DNA from: Wuchereria bancrofti
Taxonomy: Eukaryota; Nematoda; Chromadorea; Rhabditida; Onchocercidae
Reading direction: 5' to 3'
Length of the DNA stretch: 64,000 bases
Assembly: GCA_005281725.1 (NCBI GenBank)
Contig: SSBO01000012.1
Location: 15,959,048-16,023,047, forward strand
A model generated the notes under the pieces. That model did not search any database. It was not told the DNA's origin and saw nothing but the letters and a program-made list of their open reading frames with translations. Below, piece after piece: positions 39,901-52,000 of this stretch. Position 1 is the stretch's first letter; the number at the start of each line of letters is the position of its first letter. The position numbers and the translations under genes were made by a program.

Positions 39901-42900
39901 GAATATAGAGTTTAGTAGTATTTTTGGATATTCCAGTACCAATTTTTTCTTACGTGTGAAGATAGCATTCACTTTTCAGTGTTTGACGTTTCACATACAC
40001 ACACACACACACACACACACTGTAATGCTGACATAGTTGCTGTTTTGACAAAAAAAAAGTTAGCGAGAGAGTAATCACTATGCTTAGTTATTCTTTTATG
40101 TTTAGTTGTATAATAGAGGAAGGAATGGGGTAAGAAAATGATTATATATCAGATAATGCACGGAAGGAAAAATTTCAACTTTACAATTGAAAGGAAATGG
40201 AATTTATTGGCGACTCTTCACCATTTGCCTTACAGAACAAGGAAGGAACAAAACCTGTTTTAATAAATTCGAGATTCGTTAGGTATTTCATTTCAACTGC
40301 ATACAGTATGAACATAAATTTCTCATTAGTCGACAGTGGTTGAAACTTTTATTTGAATTTTTATTCATCACCTAACTTAATTAAGCTGACAATTGGCTCA
40401 TTTTCATATTTGCTCATCAGTAACAATTAATTAATTGAAAATAAGCGATAAATAATGGAAAAGTGAAGAAGCTATACAAAAATTTGCTTCTTTAGTAAAG
40501 GGCGAAGTCTCTGAAATATTCCTTTTATCGGTAGCATTCAATACTTTTATCATAATAGCAACTTGTAATGATGTCGTGAACTTTCGAAAAATAGAGTGCA
40601 TAATCAACGACAGTATCTGTTCAATCAGCTTTTAATGATTTCCTTCTTCCTGAATATCTTGGTCATTTGAAGCTATAAGTTCTTCTTGCATATTACCTAA
40701 GCTAACTTTGTTTATAAGATTTTAATTGATCTCTCATTCCTTACTTTGAGGAGGTTTAAAATACCCTACTAAACATCACAACAGATAACTAAATCGCTTT
40801 AAATCTCGTTATTATCCATTAAACATTGCTGGCGGAAAAAAAGAATGAGCTAAAATTCAGAAATCTAAAACGTTAAATTTGAAAAACCAAGCAAGAGTTG
40901 AAAATTTAAAAAGCTTAACTTAAAGTTTCAAGTTCTTATTCAGCAAATTCCAGCTCCATTGGGCCCTCCAATTTTGATTAGATATATTTTACGTGATTAA
41001 GCTCCTGTAATAGCTCATACAATAACAATAGTGTTTATAACTTGATCATATTTGCTGGTTCATCATTAAATTTTTGATGAAAAAGTTCCAATCCTACTTC
41101 AATAAGTACTTATAATAAGTTTGTTTTATTCGGCAAAAAATTATTAGATTTTATTTTATTGCTGAGGTTATAAATCGGGAAACAAAATTGCGGATGGTGA
41201 ATTTCAGTCGTACTTTATTATGAATATGAAAGACCAGAAAAAGCACGAGAAAATATATGAAGTGATGAGTCAAGACTGAATATGAAACCATTATCAAAAG
41301 TATGCTTGTAGATCTCACAAAAAAAAGTAGAATTCCGGATTTTTTGGAGTTTTCGTTCATTCATTGAAGTTCAAGAAAATTGTTGCAAACATTTCTCTTC
41401 AAAATTGAAGAAAAGAATTGTAAGGTTGGAAAAATTTGGGAGAAAACAAACTGTTCAAAAATTTAGAAAAATGGAAAGTCTACAAAAAATATATTTGACG
41501 ATATGTGAGATTTTGCATTTATTTACAATGAATAAACCAACAGCAATAGACAAAAATAGAGTTCTGAAGGCTAATGATATTAAAAAATGATATTTTCGCA
41601 TCGTCGCTTTCAGTGTGACACTTGAACATTTTTCTTTTTCTGAAACTTTTGTCTTTTATTAGATTCTGCTTTATTGGTCATCAAATCATCACTTTCACTA
41701 CTTTCTCACTTTTTAGTTCTATACTTGAAATGCAGTATCATGAAATGAAGTACAGACAGCTCAGTGCAATGGATTTTCAGTCCATATGTTTCTGTGATAG
41801 GTGGCAAGTTAACACTGACAAAAACAGCTATGTCTGAAAGGTATGACACAAGAGTTAACAAGAGCTACTTGAAAGTTAACAAGAAGCCATAAGGCTCCAA
41901 GCGCCTCCAGAATCGTCATAACTGTCCAAGGCAACCTCTAGAGTCGTCATTAACTATCGAGCCACATTATAAAAACATAACGTACCAGAAATCATTTATT
42001 TAGTCAAGTGGATGAAATCTAATTTTGATAAAATATTCAAATCAAAAGAGCTTATTTCTAATATCGTCCTCATGATTCTTCATAATGCGTGTATTGGATT
42101 AATTGATCGGACTGAATAACAATGAACTGAGAGTTTCCGGTGCAATGTGAAACAGAAATAACTTCGTCACAGGTAGTCTAACTAAGCAAAGTTAGAAATT
42201 GTTAGGAACAGGAATAAAGCATAAAAGTATATTCAGTCGATGGTAAGACAACTCAATCACTGCTCTGGTTTTACAAAGAAACTTTTTGATGGTACTTTAC
42301 GTGATAAAAACAGAAGGAGATAAAATGGACACTGGTTAGTATGCTCTCTGATAGTCTGGTCAGAGAAAGCCGGGCAGTTAGTGGACAGGTCCCGGCAAAT
42401 ATTGCAAATATTGAACGATTAATTTGCTTCACATTTAAACAATATAAACAATAAACAGTAAACAACAGTGATAAAGTAAGTCTATGAAAATGAGTGGATT
42501 TGTTTTATTTAAAGTGAGATATTGCCCTGTTCATCCATCTGCTGCAATCGAAATATTTTGGAAAATATTCGGAACACATTTCTTTGATGAGAACTTTCAG
42601 TTTTTCTTTAAAATCAAAATTTGACCAAATCAGTTCAAGTTACGTTTCGAAGATGTACCCCAAGAAATTTTTGAAGCATGTAGGTACTGACTTGTCATGT
42701 TTCTTTCAGAAGTACCTTCTCAACACATTTAGGAAATATGATCGGTTCTTTTCTCTCAGATATTGATCTTACAAAGGAATTTTTGGAACAGCTGTCAAGT
42801 ATTTGCGTGAATCTTGCCATCACTGCAGTTCTTTGCTAGTTTTCTCACAGAATTTGACCAAATCAGTTCAACAAAATTGTTCAATTTAGAATGTCCTAAA

Positions 42901-43410
42901 TTAATGGGGTGAAACAACCATCCCACATTTCTTCTTTGTTAATTTGATTAGTCGTTGGCATATGAGTGAGGATCAGCAGTATCCACCCCTCCCTTAAGCC
43001 AGGCAGATGGACTGTAACCCATGCACAATGCACATGCGTCAGCTGCAGAAACAGTGCAAAATGAAGTTGATCTCTTGGACCGACGTACGTCCTTATATCA
43101 TTCGGAAGAACTGACTCTCATTAAATCACTCCGAGATTGGGGATGAATGAGTGCCGATCTCCCCTTCCTGCATCACACCTCGAATCATCCCCTTCTACAT
43201 CTAATCAGTCAACCCAGGGTCACTCTCACATTCACAACCGACCACTTCTTCCAGCTAGCTCGGTTCTACTGTTCCTTCACATCACAATTGCTCCACGCAA
43301 GTGGGCGGGCTTAGGATGTAGCGAAGCGACCAGACACTGTGTTTTTGGGGTGGGAAGGTGTAGTTTGGTGAGTGTGGGTTGTGAGTGGTTATTGATTATA
43401 TATTGCAACA
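36921..43410. other. Divergent intergenic region between the SLC4 and eIF2B delta genes
   Basis: The SLC4 gene leaves leftward and eIF2B delta rightward, so both upstream regions lie here. An (AC)12 run occupies 39997-40020. A less AT-rich segment at 43140-43410 directly precedes the eIF2B delta start and is probably its promoter and leader. Small open frames (39670-39864, 41405-41590 plus; 38997-38773 minus) show no family resemblance. I see no gene. Confidence 0.5.
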
Positions 43411-46400
43411 ATGAATATGGGCGGCATGAAGAAGAAAGAAGCACTCTGCGGTCAGGTGAGTCCGTCTTCAGAGGTATTCCTTGAGTAGTCGAGAAGGAGA
43501 AGAAAGCTTTTTTGGTTCACTCAGCATTCTTTATTAAGTACAGCATATTAGCACACCAGTTAAACCCTAGCAGGACAGACACAGTTTTGCTTTAGGTTAG
43601 CAATTCTAAGGGGATAAGAGCAGATACGGTGGCTACCGAAGTGGTGCGCCTATTCGATGTCGCCGTAGACTGCCTCAGGATATGTCTGTCTTTGTTATCA
43701 GCCAGCAATATGGATCACGTAAGTGTGCACTCAGCTTCAAATATCTTCACAGGGCACTAATAATCAATTCCTCAGTACGTCCTTAGAAGACATTTTTTGC
43801 GGTCGACCAACTATTCTTTTTTCATATCTTAAGGTAAAAGATGCGAAAGAGAAATTGATAGCGGAAATTGAAAACTTACAAATTGATGACAAAACGAGCA
43901 AGCAATCTTCATCGCAGTTTAACAAAATGCCAGAAGGATTAAAGCAGATTATAAATGGACAAAACAATAGGTCCAGAGAAGAAATTAAAGTGGAACGCAA
44001 GGCTAAAGCTGCTGAAGCGAAGGCAAGAAAAGGTTAGTGTTCTTTCAGTTTATTCATAATCCTGATTAATATGAAATGATGTACTCATTGACACTGTTGA
44101 TTATAGTTTTTAGGTAAACACATATCTCATCTCTAGTTACAGTCCTTATAAAGGGAGTAATTTTAGATGATTTCATGTTTTAGTTTTTGCAGCAAAGGCA
44201 AAGAAAGTACTTAAACAAAACAGTGCGCTTGCAAATGGAGAAAAAAGATTAGAAAACACAACGAATCGGAAAAAAGAATGCTCATCAGATGTTACTGGAC
44301 AACAACATGTCAGTCCATTTAAGCTTATAAAAGATCCTGGACTTCCGAGTGGTTTCCGATCTTCACAGCCTTTTAGAGCTGTTCATTTCGGTATAGATAT
44401 ATCATTAATTATGTCGAGTTGCAAGATTGGTTTTTCATGCTTTAAACATATTAGTGAACTATACCATATAGCAGATATGGAATTAATGAGAGCTTTTTGT
44501 GAGTTAAGGCCTTGAACTAGTGACTGGAAATCATATAGTGCCAGCTTCGTGTACGGTTATAATGTATGAGGCTCTGAACTGATGGACTTAATCTTGGGAG
44601 TGATAACTTCAGTGGAAGGTTTCTATCAATTATTAGTTTATGTGAATATGTGGCAATTTTATTTAGATCTAACAACAAAGGATAATGAGAAGGAAGAGGG
44701 CTCATCTAAACAGTCATCGTTCTGCGAAATGTTAACACCAAATATACATCCTTCATTTTTGGAATTTTCAAGCAGGTCCCTTTTTTAATCTTAGAAAATT
44801 ATGTACAGGAAAAATTCCTGCATTTGTAAAACTAGAAAAATAAGCACTAAGGAGCATAGTATTAGCTAGTTTAGTGTTTGATACATGCTTCTGCTAGAAT
44901 TATTTGGATATTAAATGCTGAGTATTGAACTTGCATTTCGAGAATTAATGTGGTTGATTTCTTTGACAGTAAAAATCTTACCGGTCCATTATTATATTCT
45001 AGATGTGAAACAAAGCATATTGTTGGTGTTGATGCTGTTTGCGTGGCATTTGTGCAGAGTTTTAAACAAGTAATTTTCACTTCGAGATATACTAGCCCAA
45101 TTTTTTTCTTAAAATAATTGAGCAAAATAAAGATTGTGCAAATGCAAATGATTGAGTAATGAATCTACTGCTGTTCTAATCTTGATATACGGTATCTAGA
45201 TAACATTTTGTCAAAGATTTTTTGTCTGAAATATATTTATTTTTGTTAAAGAAGGAAATCAAAGGAATTACAATTTTGTAATTTATTTTTTCAGTTCTTA
45301 TCGGATTACATTGTTCCACCAAATCAAGTTATGTCGCGTGACCTCGAGCAGTCTGTTCGGCAGCAGTTAAAGTAAATGACTGTTTTTGTTTTGAAAAATA
45401 CTGGAAGTTTTTTTATTGTTATTGCAGAACTTTTATTTTCTGCGTTGATGTTTTCGACTTTTACAGCTGTATGACGGAAAATGGGAAGCATTCATTTCCA
45501 CTGGTACTAGGTAATCTGATAAAGCAGCTGAAGAAAGAAATTAGTCAGCTGCCGGATTCCATTTCTGAACAAGAAGTACACTTTTTACTGATGCAAAATA
45601 AAATTACAGAGAGTCAAATATGGTAGTTTTTTTCAGTGTCTTTATTGTATTTCAAATATGGTAGTTTTTTTCAGTGTCTTTATTGTATTTGACTAGTAAA
45701 TTATCCCTGGATTCGTGGACAAAGACTCTTCGGTCTTTTAGAGAAATACGTATTATGTAAATCGACAATTTTTACATTGTCGTTTTTCTATCTCATTAAT
45801 AAAATAAGATATAAAAATGCTCAAAATACTCGCTTCCATTTAAATTTACGATTTCTTCTAACTGTTATACAAATTTTCTTAATTCTTTTAAAGTTTTTCA
45901 AATAATATGGCGATTTTAATAATTTACGCCTCCAGATTTACTTTAAAAGGATTTTTTAAAGTCAAAGAGAATTGGGAAAGGAAAGAATTTTCAAATTTTA
46001 AAACTGAGGAAGAAGATAATTACATCTTATTTAGTGAAGTAGATGTATTTAGCATGAAGATGTAGATTAAATTTGTTACGTTATGCTTAAATGTTCTTTG
46101 ATAATTCTCCATTTCTAAATTACGCCTGTTTAAATATATTGGTCTTTGCCAATTTAAATAAATTTTTCAGGGTAAAGAACATCTTTATTGTTGGTTGGAT
46201 GATTTTGTGCAGCAGAATTTCGAGCTTGCATTACAAGCTATATCTTCATTTTGTCTCAAAAAAATGAAAAACACAATTTTTTTGCTCACTTATTCATGGT
46301 TTGTATCCAGAAGTTTTTAAATTTCACGGAAATAGCAATTTAATGGATTTAAAGACACAACAATCTCAGAAATTCTAAAAAGAACAGCGGCGAATCTTTT

Positions 46401-47558
46401 GTCGAAACATCGTCGTCATTCTATATTTGTGGACAATAGACGCAATACCAATCGTGTTTTGGAGTCACACACGTTTTGTATTGAATTATATTGTTAGGGA
46501 ATGTCTTTTTTGTGACAGTTATTTTTTGAATGTCTTCTACGTTGAAACATGGTATTTAGATGTGATGTTTCAGGTGTCCAGTTGTAGAACGGATCATTTT
46601 GGATGCCCATAATGACAAACTGCTTTTTCATGTGCACGTTTTGGATTCGCCTATAGAGTACAAAGGTTTGTTTCACATATTTTTTAATTCGAATCATTTT
46701 GCTATTAATTACATTTGCTCTTTAAAAAAGGTATTTTGTGCAGTCGTTTTTTTTTTCTTTTTTTTTATAGGAAGACAACTAGTGAAGGCATTATGTGAGC
46801 GGAAGATTCCGTGCAGTTATGGTATGCTTTCTTCAGTTGGTTATTTGATGAAGGAGGTTAGTTGTTTCTCAATAAATGTTTAGACTTAAATACTGTATAT
46901 GTTAAGGTCTCTTAAAAATGAGGAAAATGCAGTAGAAATATTAAAAGCTTAGTAATATCAAAGGTTTTTTGTCAGAAATATTGTAACTGAATATTCCATT
47001 AGGAAACAAACATCAGTCCATCAATAATTTCATGATTTATATAGATTCTTTTAAATTTTAGGATCAACCTTACGTCTTTATTTATCGTTACAGTGTCATA
47101 TGGTTTTGTTGGGTTGTTCGGCGATTTTATCAAACGGATTCGTAGTGGCAGAACGTGGCACTAGTCAGATAGCATTAGTAGCTTCCGCTTCGAATATTCC
47201 AGTTCTGATTGCTGCACAAACATGCAAATTTGTTGATCGGGCGAGTTCCATTTCTATTCGGCAATTTGTGTTTTTGTGTCATCTAAAGTGTCATTCATTA
47301 CGGCGTGGTTTTCAGTCAGTTTTTCCGGTTTTGGAGATTTATACGGGGATATTGTTCTCTTTTATTAACAACCATCGTACTTATTTACAGGTGCAATCAT
47401 TTTCCCATGGTATTCATGAAGTAAATAATTTGATGGGTGAAAGAAAGGAAGTTGTAGCTGCTGACTTGATAACTGCCTTGGTTACGGAATTACGCATATT
47501 GCCTCCGAGCTCTGCTCCTGCAGTATTAAAGGCTAAACAGTTAGCTGTTGATTCATGA
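43411..47558 (+). CDS. EIF2B4: Translation initiation factor eIF2B, delta subunit
   Basis: eIF2B is the cytosolic guanine-nucleotide exchange factor for eIF2; alpha, beta and delta form its regulatory core that senses phosphorylated eIF2. Twelve exons: 43411-43455, 43834-44032, 44193-44390, 44667-44775, 45003-45069, 45295-45371, 45467-45575, 46171-46298, 46574-46665, 46771-46856, 47094-47240 and 47391-47558. They close in phase to 474 residues (human delta 523). The N-terminus is charged (SREEIKVERKAKAAEAK). NIHPSFLEF and DYIVPPNQVMSRDLE mark the helical domain. The Rossmann-like C-terminal half includes VLLGCSAILSNGFVVAERGT, IPVLIAAQTCKFVDR and ELRILPPSSAP. Intron 11 needs a GC donor and, if retained, adds 50 in-frame codons. 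A second possible first exon (ATG at 43710, donor at 43719) would give an M-D-H start. Confidence 0.96.
45615..45690. repeat. Perfect tandem duplication of 38 bp in an eIF2B delta intron
   Basis: Copies at 45615-45652 and 45653-45690 are identical. Each contains TTTTTTTCAG, a consensus acceptor, but the coding frame resumes only at 46171. These would be decoy or unused acceptors. Confidence 0.9.
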
Positions 47559-49076
47559 ATTGGTTTGGTTTAATATTATGTCTTTCGTATTCTTTTTTCT
47601 GTTTCTTTGTTCTTTTTTGCAATTATTAATCTTGCATCAGTATTAAATCTAGTTTTTGCGAACTGACCATTTATATCTTTCAAAAAACTGTATTTCTTTT
47701 GAGTTTCAGTAAGAAAACTTCTCAAGTGTTGTAACTTCTACTTATCTGAATTCTCATAATGCTAGTAAAGGATTTTGTTTATATGACATTAACCAAATAT
47801 TGTAATTGAGATATCTAAAAAATCTATCGTATCAACATTTTCCATATTTTAATCATATATGTCTGATTGAAATTTTATACTTTTAGTGGGAATTCTGATG
47901 GCAGCCTTTTGTCTTCCTGGATTGGACTTCACGACCATTTTAGAAGTCCAAAAAATTCACTCTGCACTTGTCTACGAAAAAATTTTAATTCGGAGTTATC
48001 TTACATATGACAGAAACTTTTAGTCTTAAATGTAGTTCGGTCAGAAAATTCTATCAATAGTGTGGAATACTATTTGCTTAATAAAGCTATTTTTATAACG
48101 TCTGTAACTCCACTGTTTTATGCTTTCATTGTTGTAATAAAAATGGGAAGCATTTTTTTTTTTGTTACATGTTCGCTACTGTCAGCATAACAGTATGCTT
48201 ATTTTCAAACTGTAATTATCATGTTGTAGTGAGAAATAATTTTGTTGGTTGAGGCTTATGTGATTTGAATCAGTTTCAGGTGGTTTCATTTTCCTTGATA
48301 AATCATGTTAAGGATTCATGTTAGGCGAAGCCACTAAATAAGTTTAAATAGGGGATTGAAGATATTGATGTCATGGATGAAGGCTACAATATGCATTGCT
48401 CACAACTGCATTGCTCGTACTGTTGTTTTGGGTCCACAAATTCGTTGGAATGTTTGTGCTGCATTAAAACAAAACCAGCTAACAAAATGAAGAAATATGC
48501 ATATTATAAACATAGTGGTCAACTGTAGGTAAGAGTGTTGGGTGTGGAAATAGTGTTGCGTCGTATTTTTGCTATGTTGCTTGAAAAATTCACTATTTGT
48601 GTTGTAGGAGGACAGCTATTCGAGATGACGCTTTATCTTCTGAACCAATGGAAAAATCAACCCGGTGGAGCTCAAAACGCAAGTGCGTTGTGGTCCATAT
48701 TTACATTCTTGATCTTGCCGATTTTATATTGATTTCATGTAATCAGGAAGTAGAAAGTTTAAGGCATTGGGTGTGGTCTTGTTCTAACTGGTTTAAACCT
48801 TATATTCACCAAAATAGATAACGTAATGAGCAAGATGTACCAGAGAATGTATGGATGTTAACCAAACCAAATCCGCACTTAACATGTCTACAGACAGTCA
48901 CTAACAGTTATGCAAAGTATCAGGTTTGCGAAAGCATGAAAGAAGTTTCTGTATACTATTTGAATAGATAAGAATGCGTTATATGCTTACGGCAAAAGCA
49001 TACTGAAATCATAAATAAGAAATAAACAGTTAATCGACTACCTTAAAATAAGTTTTAAGAAAAGTTCTTAATTCAG
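47559..49076. other. Interval between eIF2B delta and Rpn2 genes
   Basis: A candidate poly(A) signal AATAAA lies at 48080-48085. The missing short first exon of the Rpn2 gene should be in here. One candidate is an ATG near 48825-48855 followed by a weak GTTAAC donor in the right phase, but its peptide does not resemble family N-termini, so I did not annotate it. Plus-strand open frames at 48535-48821 resemble nothing known. Confidence 0.45.
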
Positions 49077-52000
49077 GTGCATTTTTGCTTGCTTTGAAAA
49101 GTGAGCATTCGTCAATGCGCGAAAAGGAACTAATCATTGAGGTATTGGATGACTGGGATGTTCTGACACCAACTTGGTTTGAAGTGGCCGACTATCTGAG
49201 CGTCATCGAAGGACTTCATGAGGATGAGCATTTTAAACACCGTTATCTTGCTGCTCTTCTAGCTTCTAAGGTCACATTTCATTTTTTTTTTTTCTATTCA
49301 TCTTAACATTTTCTTCTCTTTTTCGATTACCCACGACTGATTTCAGGTTGCTTTTTGTTTGGGCGATTATAATGGTGCGTTGCAACTTGCTTTAGCGGCG
49401 GAAGATAAATTCCAACTCACGCCGCGGTCACCTTCGATTCTTGTTGGCTCGCAAGATGAGCAGGTATGAAATTCATTGTTTTTCGTTCCTTTCTTTTTGA
49501 ACGAAAAAGTAGATTTCTTTACTTTATGGATGCACTTTTCTATAGAATATTTATTCAGTAATATTTTATTGGAATTGAGTTTGAACATGTAGCCTTAACT
49601 GTTGACAAAGCATGCCGGTGAATACATTTTTATTGAGATTTGAGCATGTAAGGAGTACTTCTTTTAGTGACGAACATCTTTTTACTTCAGTATGTGAATA
49701 AAATAATCGAGCATGCGCTGGATACATATAAACAAGCTAAGCGTAATGAAGATGAAATAGATCCTCGGCTGGAAAAACTCATTAATCGACTTTTCGAGAG
49801 AAACATGAAAAGACGAGAATTGAGATATGTGATTGGACTTGCACTGGATACGCGTAGAACGGATATGATTTTAGTCGCTATAAAGGTCGAACAATGTTGA
49901 AAGCAATTGATTTTCAGATCCCTTCCATAATTTTCTGAGCTTAGATCTGTTTTCTGTGAAATGAAAGAGCAAAAACATACACTTCACACAATTTTATATT
50001 AAAATATGATTCCAGAGCTAAATATGCTTTTGAATATTAGAGGTATTATCTGTTTAGATGTAGTTATAAACTGGATGAAGACAAAAGATATCCTTTTTTT
50101 GAATTGTCACTATGGCTTCATTGTAGCATTGAAATGTTGTTAGCTACCCTACATGTTAATGTTTTTGTCATCAGTGTATCTTTAAGAATCAAGCAATTCT
50201 AGTGTGTCATTAGTAATAAAATTGCAGGCTACTGATGATCAGGCGGCTTTGTTAACCGAAACTGTAGCGAAAGTATTGGAGTCACAAATGGACCGTGCTT
50301 TTCGAAGTATAGTTTTGGATTTGCTGCTTCGTCTGTTTGCTGAACTGGAAGAGCCCGACTTTGTTTCCATGTGCCAATGTTTGATCAAACTTGAAAAACC
50401 AGATGATGTTGCGGATATTCTGCAGCGATTGGTTGCTAATAAGGTATTTGTTTTTCGTGCAAAATAAGTTTATTTGAATTTTTGCAGTCAGTTGTCATTC
50501 GAATGATCCTCTGACATAAAAGATTATGTTTTATGAATTAAACGAAATTTCAGTATTTTCTCAGCTGCAGTTAATCCAATATCGGAAAGTAAAACATATT
50601 ACTAGTTTTCTTGCATCTGTTTTATGGGTTGTGAGCTGATGGTTGCTGAGTTATAGACAGTACACCAATTCGTTAGTGACGGTATCAATTTTGTTTCAAG
50701 TTACATTTTATGTTATTTTATAAAATCTTTCTCACTTCAGGGTGACAGTGGTGTATTATTAGCATACCAGATTGCTTTTGATTTGTATGAGAATGCTTCG
50801 CAGCAATTTATCAGTAAAATAGAACAATCTCTCATAGATAACACTCCGATAGATGCACCAACAACGAGCGATGCGGTAATACAGCCTATGGAAATTATGA
50901 CTGAAGGAAAAATGTTAGTTTTTTAGAATATTTTCTTACAGAATGTAGTTTTCATTATAAATGCGTGTTGAAGTTTAGTTTCTCATTCAGGTTCTTTCTC
51001 AGTGATTTTTTTTTAATAAACAGAGAGCCCAGCAGAAACACTGCCGTAATTGCTTCAAAAGCTACTATTGCTAATAAAGAAACGGAAGAAGGGAAGAACG
51101 ATGAACACTCGAAGGATACGTCCTCATCTGAATCATTGGAGGAGAAAGAGTGAATTTTTTCTTATTTCAAATTTAAGAGTCTTTGGGAAATTAGGAAATA
51201 AGATTTCAATTTTTGGAGAGGTAATTTTGAGCTAGTGTTTAGGGCAGGTGCTATCTGATCGGTTAGCTAGTGGGGATTAGTTGCAGTAAGGGTAGAGGTT
51301 AAATTTATCTGAGCAATAGCAAATTCTAGGAAGCAGAAAAGGAACAGTACTGAAATAATCAAGTCTCGTGAAGATACCGTTGCTGGTGGTTTGTTAGAAG
51401 CTTCTGGTTCTTCCAGCACAACAGGTGATGCTGCAAAAATGGTAATGGATGCATCATTTCCAGAAAAATCGAAAATAAAGGTACCAACTTTGCAAATACA
51501 ACAGATTTAGACAAGACATTTCGGAAAAACAAATAGTATATACATTTCATTTTTGAGGCGGAAATTAATTTGAAGCGAATTTTAAGGAATAAATTTTGTC
51601 ATTCGTACCATTTTTCTTTCTTTATTTACACGGCAACTGTTCTTTAGATTTTTCTTTGCAAAGAATTACTCATTTTTTGATTATGTTTAAAATTTCTTAT
51701 CGTCTCAATATTTCCTTTAATTTATTTGAATTTATTTCAGGATAAGATAATCTGTGAACGTTTGCGATCAATTTTATGTGGGGAGCAAACTATTAAGCAT
51801 CATATGCAGTTTCTTATAAAAAATAACCACACCGATATGCTAATTTTAAAACAAATAAAAGAAAGCGTACGAACAGCATCAGCACATAATGCTACTGTCA
51901 TTGCAAATGGCTTGATGCATTTAGGAACAACAACTGATGATTTTTTGAGGTAAGCTTTATTATATAACCTTTTTTACTTCAAAACTCCTATAAAGTTCCC

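Noticed and set aside
29037..40020. (AT)n at 29037-29052 and (AC)12 at 39997-40020 as regulatory elements.
   Set aside because: They are ordinary microsatellites without any supporting context.
43137..43484. Plus-strand 115-codon open frame before eIF2B delta.
   Set aside because: It overlaps the true first exon in another frame and resembles leader or promoter sequence, not protein.
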